From NCBI RefSeq assembly GCF_024749165.1, contig NZ_CP087190.1:3321501-3385500 (forward strand): 64,000 nucleotides of DNA, written 5' to 3'. This document shows positions 26,965-33,740 of this stretch, piece by piece. The translations under genes were made by a program, and so were the position numbers. This stretch comes from Pseudomonas sp. B21-023. Lineage in GTDB: Bacteria; Pseudomonadota; Gammaproteobacteria; Pseudomonadales; Pseudomonadaceae. The stretch's first letter is position 1. Each line of letters begins with the position of its first letter. The notes under the pieces are model-generated. The model saw only the letters and a program-made list of their open reading frames with translations. It did not search any database and was not told the origin of the DNA.

Positions 26965-27534
26965 ATGCCCCCCGCCGAGACTTCACGCCAACCCTCCAAT
27001 CCCGAGTTTCCAACACCCCCTGGCGAGCACTGGATCGAAGCCTTGGACAACGGCAGCCATGTGCTGATCCGACCGTTGCAAGCCAAGGACCGGCAACGCG
27101 AAAAGGCCTTCATCGAGCGCTTGTCGCCTGAGTCGCGGCATTTTCGCTTCCTCTGCCAGGTCAAGGAACCCGGTGAAGCCATGCTCGACCAGTTGATGAT
27201 GGTCGACCAGAACCGGCAGGCAGCCTATGTCGCCCTCGCCCATGTGGACGGAGAACTGCAGGAAGTAGGCATTTCGCGCTACGCCGCCTGTGCCGGCAAG
27301 GATGAATGCGAGTGCGCGGTGACGGTACTCGACAGCTGGCAACATCATGGGCTGGGCCAATTGTTGCTCAGGCACCTGATCGATCACGCCAAGGCCAAGG
27401 GATTCCGGCAGATGTACTCGATCGACTCGGCAGCCAATCAGCCCATGCGCGACCTGGCCAAGGCGGCAGGCTTCACCACAACCTCCGACCCGGATGACCT
27501 GAGCCAGGTTATTCATCTGCTCATCCTGAGTTGA
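26965..27534 (+). CDS. GNAT family N-acetyltransferase (paralogue 1)
   Basis: Acetyl-CoA-dependent acetyltransferase of 189 aa. After a short N-terminal tail, GEHWIEALDNGSHVLIRPLQAKD opens the GNAT fold; the core has ISRYAACAGKDECECAVTV and the pyrophosphate loop DSWQHHGLGQLLLRHLIDHA near residue 130. It resembles the PatZ/Pat-type GNAT domain used for protein acetylation, without the CoA-ligase part. A second copy of the same family lies at 30.9 kb. The ATG at 26965 has GAGGA upstream. An FNR box 71.5 nt before the start suggests induction at low oxygen. Confidence 0.85.
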   Translation: MPPAETSRQPSNPEFPTPPGEHWIEALDNGSHVLIRPLQAKDRQREKAFIERLSPESRHFRFLCQVKEPGEAMLDQLMMVDQNRQAAYVALAHVDGELQEVGISRYAACAGKDECECAVTVLDSWQHHGLGQLLLRHLIDHAKAKGFRQMYSIDSAANQPMRDLAKAAGFTTTSDPDDLSQVIHLLILS

Positions 27535-27539
27535 TCCCT

Positions 27540-27714
27540 GGCCGCCGCGCAGGCCTATGGTTTGTACGAAAAGTAGCCGAGCGACGATCAGGCAAGGCAA
27601 AAACAGGCGAGGACGCGGAGTTTACGGGTTGTAAATGAGCATTCCGAGCCTGTTTTCAACGCAGCATGATTGTCGCGCAGGCACTTTTCGTACAAAGCCT
27701 AAGGCGCGGCGGCC
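27540..27714. repeat. MITE-like imperfect palindrome inside a terminator-like stem
   Basis: The ends TTTGTACGAAAAGT (27561-27574) and its exact complement (27683-27696) bound an element of about 136 nt whose two halves are imperfectly complementary along their length, including AAAACAGGC and GCCTGTTTT arms. Outside it, GGCCGCCGCGC (27540-27550) and its complement (27704-27714) form a second stem, as if the element had inserted into the loop of a terminator. CCTA occurs on both sides and may be a target duplication. Confidence 0.65.
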
Positions 27715-27753
27715 TACCTGCGCAGGCATGCCCATGATGGCAACCGCCTGGGT

Positions 27754-28404
27754 TCAAGGCCTGGTTGCACTGCCTTCCTCGGGCACCAGGTCGAACTGCG
27801 CGAGGCAGCGCTGCTCATCAGCAGGGGTCAGCGCCCGCAGGCCGCTCACTTTCTGCAGCGGTGTCTCGAACAACGCCAGGCGGATCACCCCATTGCGCTC
27901 CAGAAAGGTTTGCGCCAGGCAGGTGCATACGGGCTTGCCGACCAGCGCCGCAAGCTGCTCATCTTCGGGCACCTGCACCTGTGCCTGTGCCTGCAGGTTG
28001 GCCGAGCAGTTTTCTACAATCTGCGCCACAGAGCGCCCGGCCAGCCATGCGGTGGCAGCGCCCAGCACCGCCAGGAGCAACAGCATGCCCATCAGCACAT
28101 TCGACTCCCGGCAGATCGAGCGCAGCAATGCCAGCCTGGCCTGCCAGCCCGACTCCTGGCCGTTGAAAATGGTTTTGCCGACCGTGCGTTTCACTCCGTG
28201 CTGCACGGCCCAGCCCAGCGCCACACTCCATGCCAGCAGGCTCAGGAGCACGACCGGATCACGCATGGGCATGCGCCAGCTGGGGCTCAAGGCGTGGTAG
28301 ACAGATGCCGCGACGAGTAACGCGACAATGGCCACGATCCAGCCCAGGCTGCCCCTGGGCCGGTGCATCCAGGCCCGTAGTTTCGCTCGTGCTTGCGTGT
28401 TCAT
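27754..28404 (-). CDS. Membrane protein of unknown function
   Basis: Protein of 216 aa with three clear membrane helices (about residues 21-40, 51-70 and 106-125) after a basic N terminus. The C-terminal part is soluble and contains VGKPVCTCLAQTFL, a CxC pair that could bind a metal or be redox active. I do not recognise the family. It is the third gene of the USP-MBL operon: 20 nt after the MBL stop, with its own GGGAGG ribosome site. It is therefore probably under the same FNR-type control. It may serve membrane stress or energy functions, which is inference from position. Confidence 0.65.
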   Translation of the reverse strand: MNTQARAKLRAWMHRPRGSLGWIVAIVALLVAASVYHALSPSWRMPMRDPVVLLSLLAWSVALGWAVQHGVKRTVGKTIFNGQESGWQARLALLRSICRESNVLMGMLLLLAVLGAATAWLAGRSVAQIVENCSANLQAQAQVQVPEDEQLAALVGKPVCTCLAQTFLERNGVIRLALFETPLQKVSGLRALTPADEQRCLAQFDLVPEEGSATRP

Positions 28405-28424
28405 GACTACCTCCCGCGCCGGGT

Positions 28425-29792
28425 TCAGCGCACAGGGTCGATGGCAATGGTTTCCTGATATTCCGGCACGCACACCTGCCAACCGAGCTCCAGGCTGATT
28501 CGCCGTCGCAAGGTGTCAGCGGCATGTGGCTCGCCATGGATCACATAGGTCTGCCGCGGTGGCCGGGTGAAACCGCGCAACCACTCCATGATCTCGTCGG
28601 CGTCGGCATGGGCCGAAAGGTTTTCCATGGCGTGCACCTGCGCCCGAATGGGCACGTCTTCGCCCTGCAGGCGTACGCTGCGGGCGCCAGCGACGATGTC
28701 GGCGCCGCGCGTGCCTCCCGCCTGGAAACCCGAGAACAGGATGCTGTTGCGCGGATTGGGGGCTAGCGCCTTCAGGTGGTGCAGCACCCGGCCGCCGGTA
28801 GCCATGCCACTGGCGGCAATGATCACCGCCGGCTCGCGCAGCTGGTCGAGGTGGCGGGACTCATCGACCGTGCGGATGATCCGCGTGCCCTTGCACATCG
28901 CGGCGCACTCCGCCGCCGTTAGCCGATGTTCGTTGCGAAACTGCTGATACAGGGCGGTGGCATCGGTGGCCATCGGGCTGTTGAGGTACACCGGGATATC
29001 CGGGATCAGCCGGTCACGCTTGAGCTTGTACAGGTAATACATCAGCAGTTGGGCGCGCCCGACAGCGAAAGACGGCACCAGGACAATGCCATGGCGCAGG
29101 AGTGTCTGGTTGATCACCTGGGCCAGGTACTGCTCGGTCGATTCTGTCGGGTGCTGGCGATCACCGTAGGTGGACTCCATCAGCAGCACATCCGCCGTCC
29201 GGATCAGCTCCGGCGCCCGCATGATCGGGTCTTGCGGCCTGCCCAAGTCACCCGAGAAGACCAAGGTCTGCCCCTGGGCACTGAGCTGCACCGTTGCCGC
29301 ACCCAGGATATGGCCTGCCGTGCGCAACAGCAGGTCCATGCCCTCGGTGATCGGCATTGCCTGGTGCAGCTCCACCGGGCGCAACAGTGCCAGCGCCCGC
29401 TTTGCATCCTGTTCTGTATAGAGCGGCCGCGCCGGCGTGTGTCTGGAATAGCCGTGGCGATTGGCATGTTCGGCCTGCTCTTCCTGCAGCCGCGCGCTGT
29501 CGAGCAACAGCACTTCAGCCAGGGCGCAGGTTGCCGGGGTGGCATAGATCGGCCCGCTATAGCCCTCCCTGGCCAGCACCGGCAGGTAGCCACTATGGTC
29601 GAGATGGGCATGGGTCAGCACGACCGCATCAAGCGCCCCCAGTGCCGGTGGCAAGGGCTCCCAGTTGCGCAGACGCAATTGCTTGTAGCCCTGGAACAGT
29701 CCGCAGTCGACCAGCACTCGCGTGCTGTTGTAGGTCAACAGGAATTTGCTGCCGGTCACTGTCCCGGTGCCGCCGAGAAAGGTCAGTTGCAT
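28425..29792 (-). CDS. Beta-CASP metallo-beta-lactamase-fold RNA-processing-type protein
   Basis: Protein of 455 aa. The metal site is His61-x-His63-x-Asp65-His66 (THAHLDHSG), with further ligands in TAGHILGA and SGDLGR. The beta-CASP insert includes ESTYGDR, PSFAVGRAQ and ASGMATGGRVLHHL, and the C-terminal RMMBL motif is LSAHADADEI followed by VIHGE. This architecture is that of RNA endo/exonucleases related to CPSF-73 and bacterial YsgF-like proteins. Its start overlaps the USP stop by 10 nt. Found in USP-rich anaerobic operons of Pseudomonas, it may adjust RNA turnover during oxygen limitation; that role is inferred. Confidence 0.86.
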   Translation of the reverse strand: MQLTFLGGTGTVTGSKFLLTYNSTRVLVDCGLFQGYKQLRLRNWEPLPPALGALDAVVLTHAHLDHSGYLPVLAREGYSGPIYATPATCALAEVLLLDSARLQEEQAEHANRHGYSRHTPARPLYTEQDAKRALALLRPVELHQAMPITEGMDLLLRTAGHILGAATVQLSAQGQTLVFSGDLGRPQDPIMRAPELIRTADVLLMESTYGDRQHPTESTEQYLAQVINQTLLRHGIVLVPSFAVGRAQLLMYYLYKLKRDRLIPDIPVYLNSPMATDATALYQQFRNEHRLTAAECAAMCKGTRIIRTVDESRHLDQLREPAVIIAASGMATGGRVLHHLKALAPNPRNSILFSGFQAGGTRGADIVAGARSVRLQGEDVPIRAQVHAMENLSAHADADEIMEWLRGFTRPPRQTYVIHGEPHAADTLRRRISLELGWQVCVPEYQETIAIDPVR

Positions 29793-30709
29793 GGCCAAGG
29801 CTCCTGGGTTTCGAACACATGGGGATGAACCGCCAGCACGCTGCACGGTGGGTGATCAACGATACGTTCAGTGGTATCGCCCAGCAGCTTGTCCAGCCCT
29901 TTGGGCTGCACCACACCCATCACCACGGCGTCGACCTCCAGGGCCGCGACCTGTTCGCGGATCACCTGCACCGGTCCGCCCTCCATGAAGTGCCGACAGT
30001 CCGGCGCCACCCCTTCGGCCTCAGCCAAGGCATTGAAGGATTCCTGCAGTGCTTCGCGCATCTCTTCGATCCACGCTTGGGTGAGGTTGATATCCGCCGC
30101 GAACACTCCGGCCATGTTGTAGGCAGACAGCAGGTGCAACTGGGCATCGCACTGCAGTGCCAAGGCCTGGGCAACACGAATGAGTCCACGATTGAACTGT
30201 TCCTGTACGGCTGGCGTCTCGCTGAAGCGGGTGTCCACGGCTACGAGAACACGCCGGGGCAATGAGGCGGCCGCCATCGGCACGAACAGGGTGAGCCCCT
30301 TGAAGCCGCGCATCAGCGCACAGTCCAACGGGGTGCCGAACAGCCGCGCCATGGCCGACGCGGCTTCACTGTCCTTGATGACCATGTCCGGTTGCAGTTC
30401 GCGAATATAGTCAAGGGCTTCGCTGCGGATATCCTCGGCGGAGAGGCTATCGACCGTCAGTGCCACGCCACTGCTGCGGTGCCGCTCGACCAGCGTTCGC
30501 AACTGCTCGCGATAGTGATCGTACTGGCGCTTGATATCGGCCTCATTCAGCCGCTCTTCGCGCAGCAGGTGCGCCTCGCTTGGCACGAACACCCCCAGCA
30601 CGTGCACGCGGGCTCCGCTGGCATGCGCCAGCGCCAGCCCCCTACGCAGCGCGGCTGAATGCGGATCGACGTCGATAATCAGCACCAGCAACTGTCGATA
30701 TTGACTCAT
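29783..30709 (-). CDS. Tandem universal stress protein (paralogue 1)
   Basis: Cytosolic 308-aa protein with two USP (UspA-fold) domains, roughly residues 1-150 and 155-300. The first begins RQLLVLIIDVDPHSAALRRG; the second begins RRVLVAVDTRF and ends VVMGVVQPKGLDKLLGDTTERIVDHPPCSVLAV, where the usual ATP loop GxxGxxG(S/T) is altered to VVQPKGLDKLLGDT, so ATP binding may be weak. GGAGG precedes the ATG at 30709. It heads an operon with the MBL-fold and membrane proteins, with an FNR-type box 76.5 nt upstream of the ATG. USPs of this kind support survival under anoxia in Pseudomonas. Confidence 0.88.
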   Translation of the reverse strand: MSQYRQLLVLIIDVDPHSAALRRGLALAHASGARVHVLGVFVPSEAHLLREERLNEADIKRQYDHYREQLRTLVERHRSSGVALTVDSLSAEDIRSEALDYIRELQPDMVIKDSEAASAMARLFGTPLDCALMRGFKGLTLFVPMAAASLPRRVLVAVDTRFSETPAVQEQFNRGLIRVAQALALQCDAQLHLLSAYNMAGVFAADINLTQAWIEEMREALQESFNALAEAEGVAPDCRHFMEGGPVQVIREQVAALEVDAVVMGVVQPKGLDKLLGDTTERIVDHPPCSVLAVHPHVFETQEPWPCN

Positions 30710-30778
30710 GGTGGACCTCCGGACTTGCGCCGCTGGGGTGCGATGAAAGGGATTTTCCTGGGGTGGTCGCACTGGCGC

Positions 30779-30792
30779 TTGATGCAGATCAG
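30779..30792 (-). promoter_or_regulatory. FNR/ANR box upstream of the USP-MBL operon
   Basis: TTGATGCAGATCAG on the + strand matches TTGAT-N4-ATCAA at nine of ten positions. Its centre lies 76.5 nt before the USP start at 30709, and a GAAAAT -10-like hexamer lies at the expected distance on the minus strand. Confidence 0.65.
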
Positions 30793-30814
30793 AAACGCGT
30801 GATCCGGTCCGAAC

Positions 30815-30828
30815 TTGACGATTGTCAG
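30815..30828 (+). promoter_or_regulatory. FNR/ANR box upstream of GNAT paralogue 2
   Basis: TTGACGATTGTCAG, a TTGAC-N4-GTCAA type dyad with one mismatch, centred 69.5 nt before the ATG at 30891. It sits 36 nt from the USP-operon box, so the divergent pair has one box per direction. Confidence 0.65.
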
Positions 30829-30890
30829 AACCGCGGCGGCCGTCCACGTTACAACGGCTTCAGGTATCTATCCGGGTGATGGGAGGCAAC

Positions 30891-31439
30891 ATGAATACGC
30901 AGCAGACCGAACAGCCGGGCGCCTGCGAGCACTGGGTCGAAAAGCTTGATGACGGCACGCCCGTGCTGATCCGGCCGCTGCGCGAGGAAGATCACGACCG
31001 CGACCGGCACTTCCTCAGGTCGATCACCTCCGAGGCCCGGCGTTTCCGCTTCATCGCCGGGATCAGCAGCGGCCTGCCCAGCCTGGACCCGCAAAGGATG
31101 CCCGTCGACTACCACCAGCGCATGGCCTATGTCGCGCTGGCTCACGTCGACGGCTGCTTGCAGCAGATTGGCGTCAGCCGCTACGCCGGAATATCGGGTA
31201 GCCCGTGCTGCGAGTGTGCCGTGGCGGTGCGGGAGGACTGGCAGCGTAGAGGTCTGGGCAAGCGCCTGTTGCTGCACCTGATCGAAGCGGCGCGGCGCAA
31301 TGGCTATGAGTGGATGATGTCCAGGGACCTGGCGAACAACTACGCCATGCACCGCCTGACCAAGGCGCAGGGGTTCACCTCACGCTACCTGGGCGGCGAT
31401 GTCAGCGAGATCCTTCACGAACTTGACCTGCGGGCCTGA
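30891..31439 (+). CDS. GNAT family N-acetyltransferase (paralogue 2)
   Basis: Acetyltransferase of 182 aa closely resembling the 26.97-kb gene product. Shared marks are EHWVEKLDDGTPVLIRPLR at the N terminus, RMAYVALAHVDG in the core, SRYAGISGSPCCECAVAV, and the acetyl-CoA loop DWQRRGLGKRLLLHLIEAA. Its ATG has an excellent GGGAGG ribosome site. It is divergent from the USP-MBL operon and has its own FNR-type box. Two paralogous protein-acetylase-like genes within 4 kb of one regulon suggest either a duplication or different targets. Confidence 0.86.
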   Translation: MNTQQTEQPGACEHWVEKLDDGTPVLIRPLREEDHDRDRHFLRSITSEARRFRFIAGISSGLPSLDPQRMPVDYHQRMAYVALAHVDGCLQQIGVSRYAGISGSPCCECAVAVREDWQRRGLGKRLLLHLIEAARRNGYEWMMSRDLANNYAMHRLTKAQGFTSRYLGGDVSEILHELDLRA

Positions 31440-31444
31440 AAACC

Positions 31445-31462
31445 AAGGCCCTTGCGGGCCTT
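31445..31462. terminator. Bidirectional terminator between GNAT2 and USP2
   Basis: AAGGCCC and GGGCCTT flank a 4-nt TTGC loop in the 28-nt gap between convergent genes. The A/T ends of the stem serve as tails in both directions. Confidence 0.75.
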
Positions 31463-31467
31463 GTACC

Positions 31468-32394
31468 TTACCCCTGGGCATGTTCGGGGGAAATCACCAG
31501 CACACTGCTGGACAAGCGATGCAGTACCCGCTCCGCGGTACTGCCGATGAACCATCCAATGCCGTGGTGGTGATAACTGCCCATCACCAGCACATCGATA
31601 TCATTGTTATCCATGAACACGGCCAGAACCTTGGCTGGATCGCCTATGCGCATGTGCCGGTGCTCGACAGCGATGCCATTGCGCTCGGCAAGGGCCTGGA
31701 AGGCATCGCTCTGGGCTTCGTGAAGCGTCTGGGCGAGGTTGGAATCGAACAGAAACGAATGCTCCCGGCTGCCGCCGGCGTCCAGGTACATCGAACCCAG
31801 GTCATAGGCATACAGCAATTCGATCTGCCCGTTGCACTGCAGGGCCAGTTTCAACGCCTCGCTGATGATCTGGTTGTTGAAGCCTTCGAACTGATCCTCG
31901 GGCCTGGACAGGTCCACAGCCGCGAGGATCCGGCGCGGCAGCGCATGGCTGGCCTTGTGCACCAGATGCAGCGGGATGCGGGTTTCGCGCAGCAGCTGGA
32001 TATCCAGGGAGGTGAACATGGCACGCGCCCACCAGGGTTCATGCTCGAACGCCTTGATCAACATGGCGAACGGCTGTTCGCGCAGGTGCACCAGGATCTC
32101 GCTCAAGGGATGCTGCACCCACACCACCTCGGTGGTGACCGTGACACCATTGCGCCGCATCGACTGCGCCTGGCTTTCCAGCCATTCCCGGTGTTGCCGC
32201 ACGTAGCCTTCGCGCATCACCGCCAGTGCCTGGTCATTCACCAGGCCCGCCGTGGCAAGCCCTTCCACATAATCGAAAGCCACGATGTGCAACGCCATGC
32301 CCTTGGCCTTGGCCAGTGCTGCGGCGCGGTCGTAGACGGGGGTTCGGCGCATCAGGGGCGATGCGATCAACAGCAGTCTTTGCAGGGTTTCCAT
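31468..32394 (-). CDS. Tandem universal stress protein (paralogue 2)
   Basis: Cytosolic 308-aa protein with two USP domains. The N-terminal one starts RLLLIASPLMRRTPVYDRAA; the C-terminal one starts RRILAAVDLS and ends in VLVMGSYHHHGIGWFIGST followed by AERVLHR, an intact ATP-type loop G-x2-H-x-G-x7-G-S-T with VLVISP after it. So unlike paralogue 1, the C-terminal domain may bind ATP. The gene is a single-gene unit with a perfect FNR-type box centred 66.5 nt before the start. GAGGTG precedes the ATG at 32394; 11 upstream in-frame codons were dropped. Confidence 0.88.
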   Translation of the reverse strand: METLQRLLLIASPLMRRTPVYDRAAALAKAKGMALHIVAFDYVEGLATAGLVNDQALAVMREGYVRQHREWLESQAQSMRRNGVTVTTEVVWVQHPLSEILVHLREQPFAMLIKAFEHEPWWARAMFTSLDIQLLRETRIPLHLVHKASHALPRRILAAVDLSRPEDQFEGFNNQIISEALKLALQCNGQIELLYAYDLGSMYLDAGGSREHSFLFDSNLAQTLHEAQSDAFQALAERNGIAVEHRHMRIGDPAKVLAVFMDNNDIDVLVMGSYHHHGIGWFIGSTAERVLHRLSSSVLVISPEHAQG

Positions 32395-32453
32395 GGCACA
32401 CCTCGGCGGTTGCGATACGTAACCCAAGCATCGTTTAGCCGTGCTTTGCAGAC

Positions 32454-32467
32454 TTGACGTTTGTCAA
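32454..32467 (-). promoter_or_regulatory. FNR/ANR box upstream of USP paralogue 2
   Basis: TTGACGTTTGTCAA is a perfect five-base dyad of the TTGAC-N4-GTCAA type, centred 66.5 nt before the USP2 ATG at 32394. Confidence 0.75.
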
Positions 32468-32510
32468 CTGACGCCCCACGGACCAACGGCATATCCCGCT
32501 GCACAAAAAC

Positions 32511-32524
32511 TTGACGAGGATCAA
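32511..32524 (+). promoter_or_regulatory. FNR/ANR box upstream of the fnr-type regulator operon
   Basis: TTGACGAGGATCAA fits TTGAY-N4-ATCAA completely. Its centre is 76.5 nt before the small ORF at 32594, the first start codon with a good ribosome site, and it would make the regulator gene self- or ANR-controlled. Confidence 0.75.
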
Positions 32525-32593
32525 CGTATCGCCGCTTGCCGGGCGCACGCTACTCCCATATCAACAACAATCTCCAGCCTCCGGAGGCGTGCC

Positions 32594-32713
32594 ATGGCCC
32601 TCATCAACGCAATGGTGTTCGTCGACAGAAACCGAATCGTGCTGGCAGGGACGCCTTCGCTTCGCATTGTTCCGCAGTTTTCCTGCCCATGCATGCTCCG
32701 GAGGCACCCATGA
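32594..32713 (+). CDS. Small ORF leading the fnr-type operon
   Basis: Possible 39-aa peptide with a strong CCGGAGG ribosome site 7 nt upstream. It ends in an ATGA overlap with the next gene, which suggests real translation and coupling. The C terminus holds a CPC motif. I recognise no family. The same CTCCGGAGGC sequence recurs before the next gene, which may be a small duplication. It could be a leader peptide rather than a functional protein. Confidence 0.4.
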   Translation: MALINAMVFVDRNRIVLAGTPSLRIVPQFSCPCMLRRHP

Positions 32714-32928
32714 ACATCTACATCGAGCACAACACCGAACGGAACCGCTGTTGGGTCCGCATGGACGACTGGCGGGTAGGTTTCAGCACCGCCGCTGAAG
32801 CCGAACAGTTTGTCGAGCGGCTCAACGCCCGCCTCAACGCCCCGCATTCGCTGGACATGCTCGCGGATTCGTCGCCCCGCCCAGGCGTGACAGTCCGGGC
32901 TGGCCGGCGATGTGCGAAGGAGGCCTGA
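32710..32928 (+). CDS. Small conserved-type hypothetical protein
   Basis: A 72-aa protein with a GGAGG ribosome site and an ATGA overlap with the small ORF before it. The N-terminal half (MNIYIEHNTERNRCWVRMDDWRVGF) looks like a beta sheet, followed by a helix (AAEAEQFVERLNARL) and a Pro/Arg-rich tail. No family recognised. The next gene, an FNR-type regulator, starts 2 nt after the stop, so it is part of that operon. It may be a small accessory or binding partner; function unknown. Confidence 0.6.
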   Translation: MNIYIEHNTERNRCWVRMDDWRVGFSTAAEAEQFVERLNARLNAPHSLDMLADSSPRPGVTVRAGRRCAKEA

Positions 32929-32930
32929 AC

Positions 32931-33740
32931 ATGTCTGGCCAACTGAAAGTCACACTGCTCGAGCAGCCTCCTTCACCTGCGGCTCACCTGGAACCACTGG
33001 CGACATTGTGCCGCGACTGTAGGGTCAGCGGCTTGTGCCTGCCCACCGGTCTGCCCTTGCATGACTCCGGCTGCCTGGGCGCGCTGATCGGGCCACGCAT
33101 GCGTATCCGCAAAGGGGCGGCGCTGTTCAATGCCAATGACCCCTTGACCACGCTCTATGCCGTGCGCTGCGGCAGTTTCAAGACCAGCCTGAACAGCGTC
33201 GAAGGCCAGGGTGTAGTGATCAACTTCTGGATGACGGGTGATGTGCTTGGCCTGGACGCCATCGCCACCGACCACCATGTCTGCGACGCGATTGCCCTGG
33301 AAGACAGCGAAGTCTGCCCAGTGCCGTATCGTCGCCTGCAAGCGCTGGCACGCGACTTTCCGGTATTGCAGCAAAGCCTGAACCGCTTGATGAGCCGGGA
33401 GATCGTGCGTGAGCACGGGCGCGTGCTGATGCTGTGCAACCTCACCGCCGAGCAGCGCCTGGCCAGTTTTCTGATCGGACTGTCCAGGCGCTTCGTCAAC
33501 CGTGGCTACTCCGCCCATGGTTTCATGTTACGCATGTCACGAGAGGACATGGCATCTTACCTGGGCCTGCGCCTGGAGACCGTATGCCGTTCGGTCGCCC
33601 GCTTGCGTGCGCAAGGCATCGTCAGCCTGTGCGGCAGGCTGGTGGAAATACTTGACATGCCAGCGTTGATGGCGCTCGAGCAAGGCGGCCCTGACAGTGA
33701 ACGCAAGCAAAGCCTGAAAGCGCCATGCTCGACATGCTGA
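32931..33740 (+). CDS. FNR/ANR-type oxygen-responsive transcriptional regulator
   Basis: CRP/FNR-family regulator of 269 aa. Cys27, Cys30, Cys36 and Cys129 have exactly the spacing of the four iron-sulfur ligands of E. coli FNR (20, 23, 29, 122), offset by seven. A cyclic-nucleotide-like roll, the dimer helix and a C-terminal helix-turn-helix follow (SREDMASYLGLRLETVCRSVARL). In that helix Glu216 and Arg220 match the FNR DNA contacts, but the intervening Ser is Cys219. The residue after Cys30 is Arg in place of the Ser24 of FNR. It is an ANR paralogue, likely controlling the USP and GNAT genes around it. Confidence 0.9.
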   Translation: MSGQLKVTLLEQPPSPAAHLEPLATLCRDCRVSGLCLPTGLPLHDSGCLGALIGPRMRIRKGAALFNANDPLTTLYAVRCGSFKTSLNSVEGQGVVINFWMTGDVLGLDAIATDHHVCDAIALEDSEVCPVPYRRLQALARDFPVLQQSLNRLMSREIVREHGRVLMLCNLTAEQRLASFLIGLSRRFVNRGYSAHGFMLRMSREDMASYLGLRLETVCRSVARLRAQGIVSLCGRLVEILDMPALMALEQGGPDSERKQSLKAPCSTC

